From contig SIJG01000015.1 of NCBI GenBank assembly GCA_023374025.1, positions 1,530,697 to 1,594,696 of the forward strand: 64,000 bases of DNA, written 5' to 3'. Source of the stretch: Heterodera schachtii. Lineage: Eukaryota; Nematoda; Chromadorea; Rhabditida; Heteroderidae. Below, one piece after another: positions 34,507-45,050 of the stretch; the first letter of the stretch is position 1; the number at the start of each line of letters is the position of its first letter. The translations under genes were made by a program, and so were the position numbers. Below the pieces are notes generated by a model, which was not told the DNA's origin, made no database searches, and worked only from the letters and a program-made list of their open reading frames with translations.

Positions 34507-35574
34507 GAGAGGATTATTTCGCGACATCGGCGCATTGTTTACATACCAATTTTTATTTATGTCGGATAAACAGCAAACGCCAAAAAAGGCCACTTTGGGT
34601 GCCACAGAAACAGACAAATTGACACTTTGATCGCGCGGTGTGACGTATGGAGTTGGGGAATTTTGGGTGGATTCTGACAACAGTGGCCAAAATTATGCGT
34701 ACGATTTTGCACTGATCAAGGTAAATGCCACAATTTGGGGCCTTTTTCACAAACAATTTTGTTCAAAGCAGTTCAATTGTTTAGCTTCGTCTGGACCGCT
34801 TTAAGGACTCATGGGGACGTTTAGTTGGATATGGATTCATGTAAAAATAATATTATTAAATCATAACATTTGTTTGACGAATTTTTAGCGTGCCGATGCT
34901 GGATGGGATCAGAAGCTTCGCCACACCGTCGTCAACTTGGCATTCATTGCTTTATGCAAACTGTAAATCTAATAATTTATATGATTTATTTTAAATTGGA
35001 ACTTTAAGAAAATGGGGTGCGTGTGCCAAACTCTGTTCAGGTTCATCAAATGCTGGGGCTTTAATTGTAAGTAAAAAAGGTTCAAAAGAATTTTGTATTT
35101 TTCATTTGCGAGAGTCGTTTGGAGATTTTATTTAAAAAATTAGATTCCGGGGCGGCACTGTTAACTGGCCACCTGCCAAGCAATGTTTATTTTGCACAAG
35201 GACTTTTGAGTATGCACAGACATGTCAACAACTGACAAACTAACCCAGAGGTAATAAATAATTAAACAAATAAAAATATCCATATTAATATTTTTTTGTT
35301 AAAAAATTTTAAAGTTCGTTATTAAGACTTTCTTTAAAACCACTAACTCTAAGAAACGCCTTATCATCCAATTTTTTTCTCATTATTTATTTTGCAAGTT
35401 TGTTTAATTTTGCAGAAATTTACGTTCCTGTCGCCGACTTTTGTATCTTTATCGCGTCCGTCACCGGTTCAAGAGTAAAGTGCAGCGACCCTTACAATGC
35501 GATTACAATGGCCAAGTGCAAAAAGACCACGCTGAAGGCGCAGTCGATGCTTAATCACTTGATGATTTGCTAAA
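34507..35574 (+). pseudogene. S1 (trypsin-like) serine protease, broken
   Basis: Exon-like pieces give the hallmarks of a chymotrypsin-fold protease in order. YAYDFALIK (about 34700-34720) holds the catalytic Asp region. VPMLDGIRSF follows at about 34891. CAKLCS joined to DSGAALL (about 35150) holds the active Ser, with DSGAA in place of GDSGG. IYVPVADFCIFI (about 35418-35453) resembles the C-terminal helix. No catalytic His motif (TAxHC) is visible. A TGA interrupts the first piece (34628-34630). The splice from the 34891 exon to the next one gives a stop, and the active-Ser exon runs into a TGA before any donor. Three breaks favour a pseudogene, though an unusual exon structure cannot be excluded. 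The start is not seen. Confidence 0.6.
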
Positions 35575-36241
35575 CTATATAAATTTATTTTTTTTACATT
35601 TTGTTCACTTGAGAATTGATTTTCCACTCTGATAATAATTGAGAACCCTCGCTTTATGAGATTGGCCGCTTTTAGACGCGCCATTTTATGTCGCGATTCT
35701 TGCGCCACGCATTGCGCCGTTCAATAAAACGGATTCTTACGCCACTCATTCAAAACTGCACATGGAAGTGATTGATTAAAAACAAAAATTAGATGGTATC
35801 TTTTAAATAGTAAATTTTTTTTCATATTTTTTGATTAGTATTTTTTTATAGCTTGGATAAGAAGTAATGCCAATGTAATTTTGACTGTGCAACGGAAATG
35901 GAGTTTTTACGGGCTCTACCGATAATTATCTTTAAAAATTGGTCTTTCCCATTTTTAAAATGATTTTTATTTTCTCCGAAAGAGCCACCATTCTCGGAAT
36001 GTTTTCCGCTTTTTCTTATTCATTAATTCCCTTGTGCTTTATGACAGTTCCCCCTTTTGTCCCTTTTTGTCTCCCCTTAAATTAATTTTTAGTTAAGAAT
36101 TTATTTTATAAAACAATTGTCAATTTTTCCGTTATTTACAATAGTAATATAATATTTTAAATGATTCACGACAATAAATATTTTCAATTATAATCTCCTC
36201 TCATCAGTCTGGCTGGCTTTTTTTCATTTCTTCGTTCTTTC

Positions 36242-38779
36242 TTATTTTGGGCACACAATTTTTATTCCGGACGCCTTCAGACATTCGCAGGACCTGAAAT
36301 TATTAATTTAGAAGGTTTTTGTGGTTCCCGGGATTTTGTCAGTTCGTGAATTCTTCGTGTGTGAAAATAATATACAGCTCATTTAAAAGCATATAAATTT
36401 TCATCAGGTTAGAATCAGGGATGGCACGGAATTCCGACTTCCGATTTCCGACATTTTTGGGGTCGGAATTCCGATTTCCGAAAAAAATTTGGGACGTCGG
36501 AATTCCGACTTCCGATTTCCGAAATTTTGGATAAAAAGTCGGAAATTTTCGGAAATTTTTTTTTGAATTTTTTTCAAAAAATTAACAATTTTTTACAATT
36601 TTTATTAATAAATTGCACTGAAATTTTCAAAAATTTCCCGGCGGCGCCTATCGGCACCGCCGGGCCCTAAAAATCTTATTTTTCTTCAGAAATTTTTGCC
36701 TCAAAATCGCTAAATTTGGTCATTTTTTGGACAAAATTTGTTAATAATTTGCATTAAAAATTATAAAATTTTCCCCGGCGGCGCCTATCGGCACCGCCGT
36801 ACCTCCCCCGCCATGTTTTCAAAAATTTTGAAAAAAACGCGCCGTAAAAAAAGGTAAAATTTTGATGAAAATCATTGAATAATTTTTAAAGCAAATATGT
36901 ATTTAAATGAACCAAAAAATTTTTGAATCACCTTTTACTTGGTTAAGAATTAAAAATGTAGCCTATTAAAATATATAGAAAATTTTTAGTATATTTTGTC
37001 TTTTTTGAAAAATTTCCGACTTCCGAATTCCGACGTTTTTGGGGTCGGAATTCCGATTTCCGACTTCTGAAAAATTTTTGGGCCTCGGATTCCGATTTCC
37101 GAAAAATTTTGGACCCCCGGAATTCCGCTTTCCGATTTCCGAAAATTTTGGGGCCTCGGAATGCCATCCCTGGTTAGAATGTAGAAATTTTTAAAAAAAA
37201 ATTTCACTCAATTAATTTGAAAGCACGGGACCGAGAATTTGGCAGAACTGAGACAGAGACTTACTGGGAACAGAAAAGTCAGGACCGGGACCTTGGATTT
37301 TCAAAATGGAACCGGATATTTACCAAGAAAAAAAATATTTAAATATTTTAAAAATGTTATAACATTATCTTTTCGATTATTTTTATTCATAAAAGCCAAA
37401 CATTTTTAAATAGCGTTCTTATTTATTTATAATACCATGGTTTTTTTTACCAACAAAAAGTAAAAGAAATGAGAAAATTTGATTTTGGTCATTCTCTATG
37501 TAAAATGGAAAAAAAACACTTACTTTTTTAGTCGCTTTTGTGCTGTCAGACCCAGTTTTTGCTCGCAATCGCCAAATGCCTTCTCCTGACGCTCATTAGG
37601 AGGCATTAGCGCACATCTAAGCAAAAAAGCCAATTTCGAGTGATACCATTAAACATGAATACCGTACTTCAGTCTAAAGGCACAGTTCATGTTGCCCTCC
37701 CGCGTCGCGCACAGTGTCGGCGACGCGTCGGGCGAAGCGGCTTTCACCGCGCATTGGTCCACGCACATCAGATAATCACTACGGTAGGCAGTGAAAGGCG
37801 AGGGAATCGTTGCGAAAGAAAACCAACCTAAGCTCAGGCGGGGCGTGCCCGTCCTCTTGCTAAAATAGATTGATTATTGCTTTACAAAATAATGTTGTGG
37901 GTCGTTTAGTAAATGAAAAATTTTCTCGAAAAAATAACAATGATGGCACTTTTTACGGAACATTCATTTGGCACTTATTGCACAATGAATCAGCGGGCCA
38001 AATATTAAAAAAAATCATCAAATTAAAATACCGTAGCTGGGAGTGCGGGTACAGTGCCCGCACTTCGCCGCCGTCGCCCTCCGCTGGCAGTGTTTGGCAT
38101 TTGGCCGTTTTCTTCGCTCATTTCCGGAATGATTGGAACGGTCAAATTCTTTGGATGTTCATCGTTTGTGCATCTCAAAAATCGAATTGTTTATTTATTC
38201 TTATTTTAATATAATTTTTTAAAATATTTTTACCCAATTGGTCCGACCGCTTTCTCCACGCATTGTTCCAACTTTTCCATGTCCTTTTGCTCGTCCGCAA
38301 GGCATTGACGAATTTTTTGAGAGTTTCCAATTTTCTTCAAATGCGCCTCGCATTTTGGCCTAAAAAGAATCAATTTTAAAAAATTCATAAATCGATAGCA
38401 AAGATTTTTTGGCATTTTAAAATTAATTCGTGCTAATTGGCCACAAACACTGACTCCGTTTTGCATTTGGCCACCAATTTCTCAATTTCCTTTGAGCATT
38501 CGTCCAAGTCTTTGCATCGGCACTGCGGTGCCGTCATGAACTGTTGTTGCGCTCCTCCCGCGACTCCTCCGCCGGCGGTGGGCGCAAATTTGGACATTGC
38601 GGGCGAAAATTGGGGCTGTTTTTGTTGCGGCGGTGACGCGGCAGAAGCCGAAGCAAAAGCGAACTGAGGAAAAGGAACTGAAGAATGAGCAAAAGCGAAA
38701 CAGTTGATAAACTGACCAAAAGCGAAGCGGAAAAGAGAAAAACGGGAAAAAAAGAGAAAGTGGCGGAAAAGAAAGGCAT
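36242..38779 (-). CDS. Cysteine-rich secreted protein, unknown family
   Basis: Eight exons (38717-38779, 38455-38663, 38234-38359, 38032-38173, 37828-37859, 37668-37778, 37524-37616, 36242-36293) close in phase to 275 residues. A signal peptide starts at MPFFSATFSFFPVFLFSASL. A low-complexity Ala/Gln/Pro segment follows, then a first cysteine block (CRCKDLDEC...CKTEPKCEAH...RQCLADEQ...QCV). A Pro/Asn linker with a tetrabasic RRRRSAG site comes next. A second block follows (LMCVDQC...LCATREG...NCAF...DCEQK...CECL...VCPK). The paired Cys pattern suggests two disulphide-bonded domains, possibly separated by cleavage at RRRR. The last intron (36294-37523) contains a 757-bp transposon. I do not recognise an orthologue; it is an extracellular protein. 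Confidence 0.8.
36416..37172. mobile_element. hAT-type non-autonomous element, 757 bp
   Basis: Termini are CAGGGATGGCACGGAATTCC and the inverse ...CCTCGGAATGCCATCCCTG. The perfect 8-bp duplication GTTAGAAT lies at 36408-36415 and 37173-37180. Arrays of TTCCGATTTCC occur inside each end, and two copies of the GC module lie near 36640 and 36780. It sits in the last intron of the Cys-rich gene. Confidence 0.9.
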
Positions 38780-40422
38780 TTTAAAACGAATTAAATAACA
38801 TAAAATAATTATAAATAAATAAAGCAAACATTTAATTAATTAAAATGGTGATGAAAATGAACACAGTGTTAAAACGTGAAAATATTATGCGATTCATTTA
38901 CGATTTGCACACCTCGCAACTAATTAATATAAGGCACGGGGACAAAAACCATTGAAGCCAAACAATGGAATAAATGTAAACAAATTCCGGCGCTCTCCCA
39001 CCAAACATTTTGCTGATGAAAGGAACAAAAATTTGAGCAAAAATGACAAATAATTCAAAGTTTTTTCAATAATACGCCAAAATCGCAAAAGAAAAAAATG
39101 CGCGAAAAATGTGACGACAAAACAAAACAAATAAAATGAAATATTTTTAACAAGAAAAGGGGCGGACGGAGGAGGAGACAATGCCTTTTTCTCTTCTCTT
39201 CCTTTTTGTCGTCCCTTCCGTCCGTCCGTTTCGTCTCTCTCCGCCGGTGTCCATTCATCCTCCGTCCGATCGCCGGTCTCGAGAATTGGGCGAAGCACTC
39301 TCGAGAAGAGGGGGGAGGAAGAGAAGAAACATTGGCAATGCGCAGGAAGAGAAGAGAGTGTGTGTTTGTCCAGCAAAAAAGTACGACAACACAAGCAAAA
39401 CAATGCAAATATGATCATTTGGACGAAGGAAATGAACAACAAAAATGGAAATGAGCAATTGGAATTAGAAAAGAGAAATATGCAAATGTATTTAAAGTAA
39501 ATGTAGACGAAATAAATCGGAAAATTGAAATGAAAACTTAAAAAAATGGAAAAGGGAGAAGGGAGAAGGGTCTGGCGGTACCGCCAACGGTGGGAAAACT
39601 TTTTGAAAATTCATGTGAAATTTAGGGTGGTAAAAAAATGGCCGCGACCGAAGAAAGTCTGAACGGACATGAAATCCGTTTAAATTATTTTAAATGTATT
39701 TTTCATTTAAAGAATATATATTTCAATCCTGAAAGTTTTAAAAGATTTTATTTGAAAAATTACAAAATTTGCTTTTTGAGTCTTTGGTGCCAATTTATCG
39801 GCCGCTTAAAATTCATAAAAAGAGAGGAATTTATGCGTATATATTTTTTTACTGTTTTTATATTTAGCGGTTTATGTGCATATTTGGGCATTTTTTCAAA
39901 AATTCTCTAATAGAACGACCCCCTCTTTAAATTGCCCTTTTCTCCCCCTAAAGACAGAAAAAGTTCCCAAAAAAATCAAATCTAAGGAAATTTCTCGAGA
40001 ATCTTAATAGAATTTATTCTTTCTAAAAATTAGTAAGTTTATGTTAAAAATACTTAGTCCTAAAAATATAAATTTTCGATTCACTTAGTTTTGCATTTAG
40101 CGAATTTGAAGAATTTTTCAAATTTTTTTAGAAAACTTTATTTCTTTATGTTCTTCTTTTTTCCAAGTTAGTGCTTATATGTAAATCCCAGTCATTTTTA
40201 TTACAATTCAACGCCGTCCTATTTTTCGATTTTTCCATGCTCACCACATATGTATTTAAATTACAATTTAATGTGTTTTTCCTCTGTATCTCTCCCAAAT
40301 TGATTTTTGCTGCTCTCTTTTCCTCTCTGATCAGTGTGTTGATTGATCAATGAATGTTTTGTGTGTACCTCCTCCTAAATGCGCAATCATTCGCCATTTT
40401 CACAACAAATTAACGACGGTCG
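38780..40422. other. Intergenic, weak ORF only
   Basis: No supported gene. A 90-codon frame at 39638-39910 (MAATEESLNGHEIRLN..., one hydrophobic stretch) has no neighbouring splice evidence and may be chance. Opposing ORFs at 38.9-39.5 kb are open on both strands and look like pyrimidine-rich low complexity. Confidence 0.5.
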
Positions 40423-41446
40423 ATGGGCAGCGAACGCCTCGGCGAGACGCAACGAAAGCAACTTTTGGAGCCTTTGCTGAAGGAGGGCGGGTGGCAAATG
40501 GAACAGGGAAGGGATGCCATCAAAAAGAGCTTCACTTTCCGAGACTTCAACGAAGCGGTAAAATTGAACCGGCACATCTCCGAAATCTTCGGAATCTAAG
40601 CCGAGCATTGCCCGTCCCTTTTTCGGCACCGCCGGGTCCTTCCCCTCCCCTATATTTTATTTTTAATTATAATATTTATTAGTAAAATAATATAAATATT
40701 TGAATATGGAACCCAAAACTTTTTTGCAGTCAGAACTGCAAACTTATACATTATCTATGCCCATAATATAACTTGACCCTTTTTTTTGGTCCAAATACCG
40801 TAACTTTTGGTCTTTCTTTCTTACAGTTTGGCTTCATGACGCGCGTTGCACTAAAGGCGGACAAAATGGACCACCACCCCGAATGGTCCAATTTTGAGAT
40901 TTGACTAATCACATATTTCAATTGTGCTAACAAATTTCAGGTTCAACGTGTACAACAAAGTGAGGATTAGCAAAGGCGCGGAATAATGTGCCAAGAAATT
41001 GGGTACTTATGCACTTTACAGGCCATAAAAAATAAACTTATTTTTGAAATCATTTTAAAATTTTCTAGGGGTTTTTAGGGTCGCTGATCACGAATCTGAC
41101 ATCCATTTCGGCCAAAATCGAAAACCCGAACCCGTATTCGAGTTATTTTCGCACCATAAAATGATTTTTTGAAAATTTGAATTTTCGAATTTTTGTTCGA
41201 ATACGGGTTCGAGGTTCGAAATGGATGTCAGCTTCGTGATCAGCGACCCCGAAAACCCGTAGAAATATTTTATATGATTTAAAAATAATTTTATTTTTTA
41301 TGGTCTGTAAAGTGCATAAGGACCAGAAATTGGCCAATTTTTAGGTGGACATAACACTGAGCAGCCACGACGTGCAGGGCATTTCTGAGAGGGATGTGGC
41401 ATTGGCATCGTTTGTTGAGGATGTGTTCAAAGCGGTCAACTTGTGA
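40423..41446 (+). CDS. pcbd-1: Pterin-4a-carbinolamine dehydratase
   Basis: Four exons (40423-40557, 40827-40885, 40941-40959, 41345-41446) give exactly 104 residues, the length of human PCBD1. The enzyme dehydrates 4a-hydroxytetrahydrobiopterin, so the cofactor of phenylalanine, tyrosine and tryptophan hydroxylases is regenerated. In animals it can also bind HNF1 as DCoH. Family motifs are intact: [17 protein letters not shown], then [18 protein letters not shown] with the catalytic His pair, FNVYNKV, and [18 protein letters not shown]. The third exon is only 19 bases long, and the third intron carries a complete 323-bp inverted-repeat element. The start ATG is the only one that fits the family length. 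It is cytosolic. Confidence 0.95.
41002..41324. mobile_element. Foldback DNA element in the dehydratase intron
   Basis: The arms are near-perfect inverted copies along most of the element. The left starts GGTACTTATGCACTTTACAG, and the right ends with the inverse of GGTCCTTATGCACTTTACAG. Flanks are a perfect 8-bp duplication, AGAAATTG (40994-41001 and 41325-41332). The 323-bp element could fold into one long hairpin in the pre-mRNA. Confidence 0.88.
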
Positions 41447-41840
41447 TGATGACGATAATGAAGTGTTATTTATGCAAATTATTTTCATCTCAAACCCAGT
41501 TTCGAGAAGAATGCGAATATAAATTTGGTTAAATGACTATTCTTACTGTAGTTAAATTTCCAATTTGTTTTATGCAGTTAAAAAGGTCTGACCTAAAAAG
41601 ACTCAATTCTAATTGTTTGAATTTTTTTTTTGTCTCGGTGGTCTGTGAGTTAATCACTAAAAAGGGGGTCCCATGTTCGAGTCCTACCTTATTCTTTAGA
41701 GACCGAGCCGGACCGGGTCCGGTACCGGTTTTCTGGATCCGGCAATCCGGTCGTTTTTGAAAATGCCAATCCGGTCTGGTCCGGCGAATTTTTGACCGGG
41801 TTTTCCGGATTATGACCCAGCCAAAAATCCTTTATTTTGT

Positions 41841-42009
41841 CGGTCTACCTCAGTTGGGCCCCGGCACGTTTGGGCCCCAGCATGTTTTTGGACTATAACT
41901 TTTTTCTTTGTCAACTAACTAACAATCTTCGTATCATTCGAGAGCCCTTCAGATGCTCTTTTAGCCTGCAAAATGCCCAAACGTGCCGGGGCCCAACTGA
42001 GCCGGTCCG
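41841..42009. mobile_element. 169-bp inverted-repeat element with 9-bp target duplication
   Basis: CTCAGTTGGGCCCCGGCACG at the left is matched by its exact inverse at the right. TTATTTTGT flanks it at 41832-41840 and 42010-42018. The terminal bases CGGTC and GGACCG are partly matched. This end type differs from the other elements here. Confidence 0.75.
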
Positions 42010-42378
42010 TTATTTTGTTCATTATCCTTTGAAAATATCTCTTTGGCATAATGTTGTTAACTTTTTTTTGAGTTTCCAGGTGAATTTTTTGATTCTAAGA
42101 TTTGCTATGTACTTCACCGATGTTATAATGGTATAGATTTTATGAGTCTTATGTATTTGGCAAATTGATCTATTTAAAACAAACATGAGAATTCAACTAA
42201 TTTGCTAATGCAACTTAATCATTCACATTCATTTAGCCTTTCTCTAAAATTGTCCAAATTTCTTGAATTTTGTTTTCTCTGCCCTCCGTTTTTCTTCTTC
42301 GCCAGTTCGGTGTGTGTTTGGGGTGCGTTGAGCAATGACTCTTGGGCTTAGATTTCGACAACAATTCGCCCTCCACCG

Positions 42379-45050
42379 ATGGCTCTGCCGCCCGCTGATT
42401 CCTTCGCTTCGCTTTCGGTTCCGTGCGACGCTGCGATTTCCGTTCAAATGCAATCGCTGTTCTGTTTGTGCGCACGGCGCGTGTCGCAGTTGTGCACGCC
42501 GTCGCGCATGTGCGAGTTGCGCGACGCACTGCCCCCCGCGGTGTTCGACACGCTCACTGCGCTACAGGCGGACATCGAATGCCTGCGGCACTATTTCCCG
42601 AATTCGCGCAAAAACTCTGCTTCTTCTGCTGATGGTATTACATATATTAGTAAATTTGAAATCACCGCTAAATAAAGGCTAGCTAATATAGGTTTATTGT
42701 TTAACCAAATCACATTAAAAAATTTTCTTCGTTTTTGTCGGTCATTTCCAATTTGCATTAATTGTTGTGTTATTAAATGTGTCCCATTTTGGGCCCGTAA
42801 AAATTGAAAAATGCATTACAAAATTTGCAAATTGAATTTTATTTGGTCATTTTCAAATTTTAGAAGGCTCTCCCCAAAATCACTTCTTTCTGCCCGAGCG
42901 CTGTTTTGTGCTGAACGCGGACACGCGACGGTTGGACTTTGAGCAGTCCGCGTTGGCTGCCGAACCGCAATTGTCCGGCCTCGACTTCTTCGAGCTGTGC
43001 TCCAAACTGGCACTTGACCAGGCAATTATGCCATGATTTTTATTAGTTAATGACCGAATGGCGATTGAGTTTCGATGAAATATTTAAATTTTGAGGACTT
43101 TCGGTCCATTTTTTCAAAATTAAGAATCGGGTCCCGTCTGATTGTGAGCTGTAAATCGTAGAAATAAGAAAACTTGGTTTAGCTGTGTCATCATCACTCG
43201 TATAATTAAAGTCTTTCGATTTACAAAAACTTTTCTTCAGCCCACCGAACGTGTCTATGCCGGCCTGCCCGAGCGGGAGCAGGATCTGCTGGTCGAGCGC
43301 GACCCGGTGGTGCAGTGCCGTGCGCTGGAACTGTCCCCACGACGTGCCATCCTCCACTACGACGAGGTGGCGTTGGCATGCGCTGCCGGAGGCTATTTGG
43401 CCGCGTTGGAAAGGTAAAATTTACCGTAAAAACAACAATTTTTGCTGTTTATTTGAGAGTAATGGCAAAAACAAATTGTCGGTTCCCATTTTTAAAGGTT
43501 TCACTTGTTTTGATGGGATAAATTTGGAAAATGGTAGCATTTTTCGGCCAATTTTAAGAATAAAGCCACTTGCTTATTGTTAGTCTTAAAATTGAGCAAC
43601 GGCATTTCTTGCTGTTTGCAGTATTTTTGCGGCAACCTTTTTTCAAGAAATTTCAGGGGGACTGGAGGGGTTGGCATTACTGATAGGGGCCGCCGTGCAA
43701 AAAAAATTCTTCGTCGTGAAAATATTTTAGGAAAACACTCAAAAATAAGAAAACCGAAAATCTTAGAATTCTTGGTGTTTTCTAACTAATTAGAATTTTC
43801 GAAAGAAAACAAAGTCCGCTAAAATTGGCTGTCTGATTTCTATGATTCGGCTACGGTTTCCCTGATTTGGCTCTTCTTATCGGTACATTTCTTAGAATTC
43901 GAGGAGTTAAAGCTTGAAGGGGCTATTGTCTACTTTTTGCCCTCCATTTTTCAGGAGTCTTTTGCGCGTGCGCGAAGGCCTCGACGGCGTGCACAATTTG
44001 CTCCAGCGCTGCGTGCTGTTGGCCATCGAACGCGGCCACTTTCACATCGCCAATCGAATCCGTTGCGACAATTACGCGTCCGCCTTCCACAACTTTTTCC
44101 CGGATGGACGCGTCCAACCGCAATTCTTCGCCCAATTGTTTGACGAAGACAAACTGAAGCCGGAGGCAAGTGCAATTTGAAAATAACAATTTTTGATGGA
44201 TTTCGGAGAGAGCAATTTGGGGATTTTCTTAATTCAGAGGCTCAATTTGGGGGCAATCATGTGTTTTACTGGTCCCGAAAATTTTTTGACTTTTGAAATT
44301 TCTAAAAACATATTTTAGGGGTGTTTTGGACGCTGAGTATCAATCCGGAATGTCACTATTTTAGTTAACTATTTCGCGATTTTTCATCACTAAAAGTCAC
44401 ATCCCTACTAATCAATGACCATCCTTAGTTTCTTGGACCACAACTTTTTTCGTCAAATGCAGCCAATGATTTATATCTAATTTGAAAATGTAAAGTTTTT
44501 GAAAAATGTTCGAATTTGGGTTTGGAATTCGCCAAAAAGGAGGCCGGATTCGTACTCACCGCCCTAAAACACACCTAGAAATATGTTTTAAAAATTTTCA
44601 GAAAAATTTCGGTACCATAAACATTTTTCGGAAAAAAATATTAAGCCATTTATTCTCTTCAAAAAATCATTTCCAATGAAAAGAATCCCCCCCCCCCTTT
44701 ATGGGCCTAAACTGATTAATCGATTGAAGGAAATCGTTGACCATGGCTTAATCCGCTTAATAATGCCGCCCTTTCCCATCCTACTCATAATAATAATACA
44801 ATATGAAATGTGCTTGGCTCTCTTTGTTCCATTTAAAGCAACAATTTCGAATTTTCAAAATGGGTTTTTCCAGGTTGGTGAACAAATCGCCACCGATTTG
44901 CTCGACTGGCTGACCAAACATGACATCCAACGCCTCCGGCGACACATCACCAACGATGCCAACCTCTCCCCGAGCGTGCTGCAACGGTTCGACTCGATGT
45001 ACCGCGATTGCATTGACCAGAGGGACTATCCATGCGATTATTTGGATTAA
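42379..45050 (+). CDS. Conserved-looking five-exon gene, unknown function
   Basis: Exons 42379-42634, 42864-43021, 43241-43413, 43955-44165 and 44874-45050 close in phase to 324 residues. They stand out as GC-rich against AT-rich introns, so purifying selection is likely. The protein is helical and charged, with no signal peptide or membrane segment. Motifs include CELRDALPPAVFDTL, FFLPERCFVLNAD, ALELSPRRAILHYDE, LLAIERGHFHIANRIRC, and the end YPCDYLD. Introns 2 and 4 begin with GC (CAG/GCAATT and GAG/GCAAGT). No GT donor would keep the frame, because reading through meets stops. The first exon may extend upstream, since the frame is open to TTAG before 42355 and the chosen ATG is not certain. 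I do not recognise the family. It is probably cytosolic or nuclear. Confidence 0.75.

Noticed and set aside
30861..35574. Joining the orphan exon at 30.86 kb to the S1 protease pieces as one gene
   Set aside because: It would have to span the complete peptide gene at 31.8 kb on the same strand, and no phase evidence supports it.
41640..41700. tRNA-like piece with GTTCGAGTCC
   Set aside because: Only a box-B-like motif is present; no acceptor stem or D arm can be folded.
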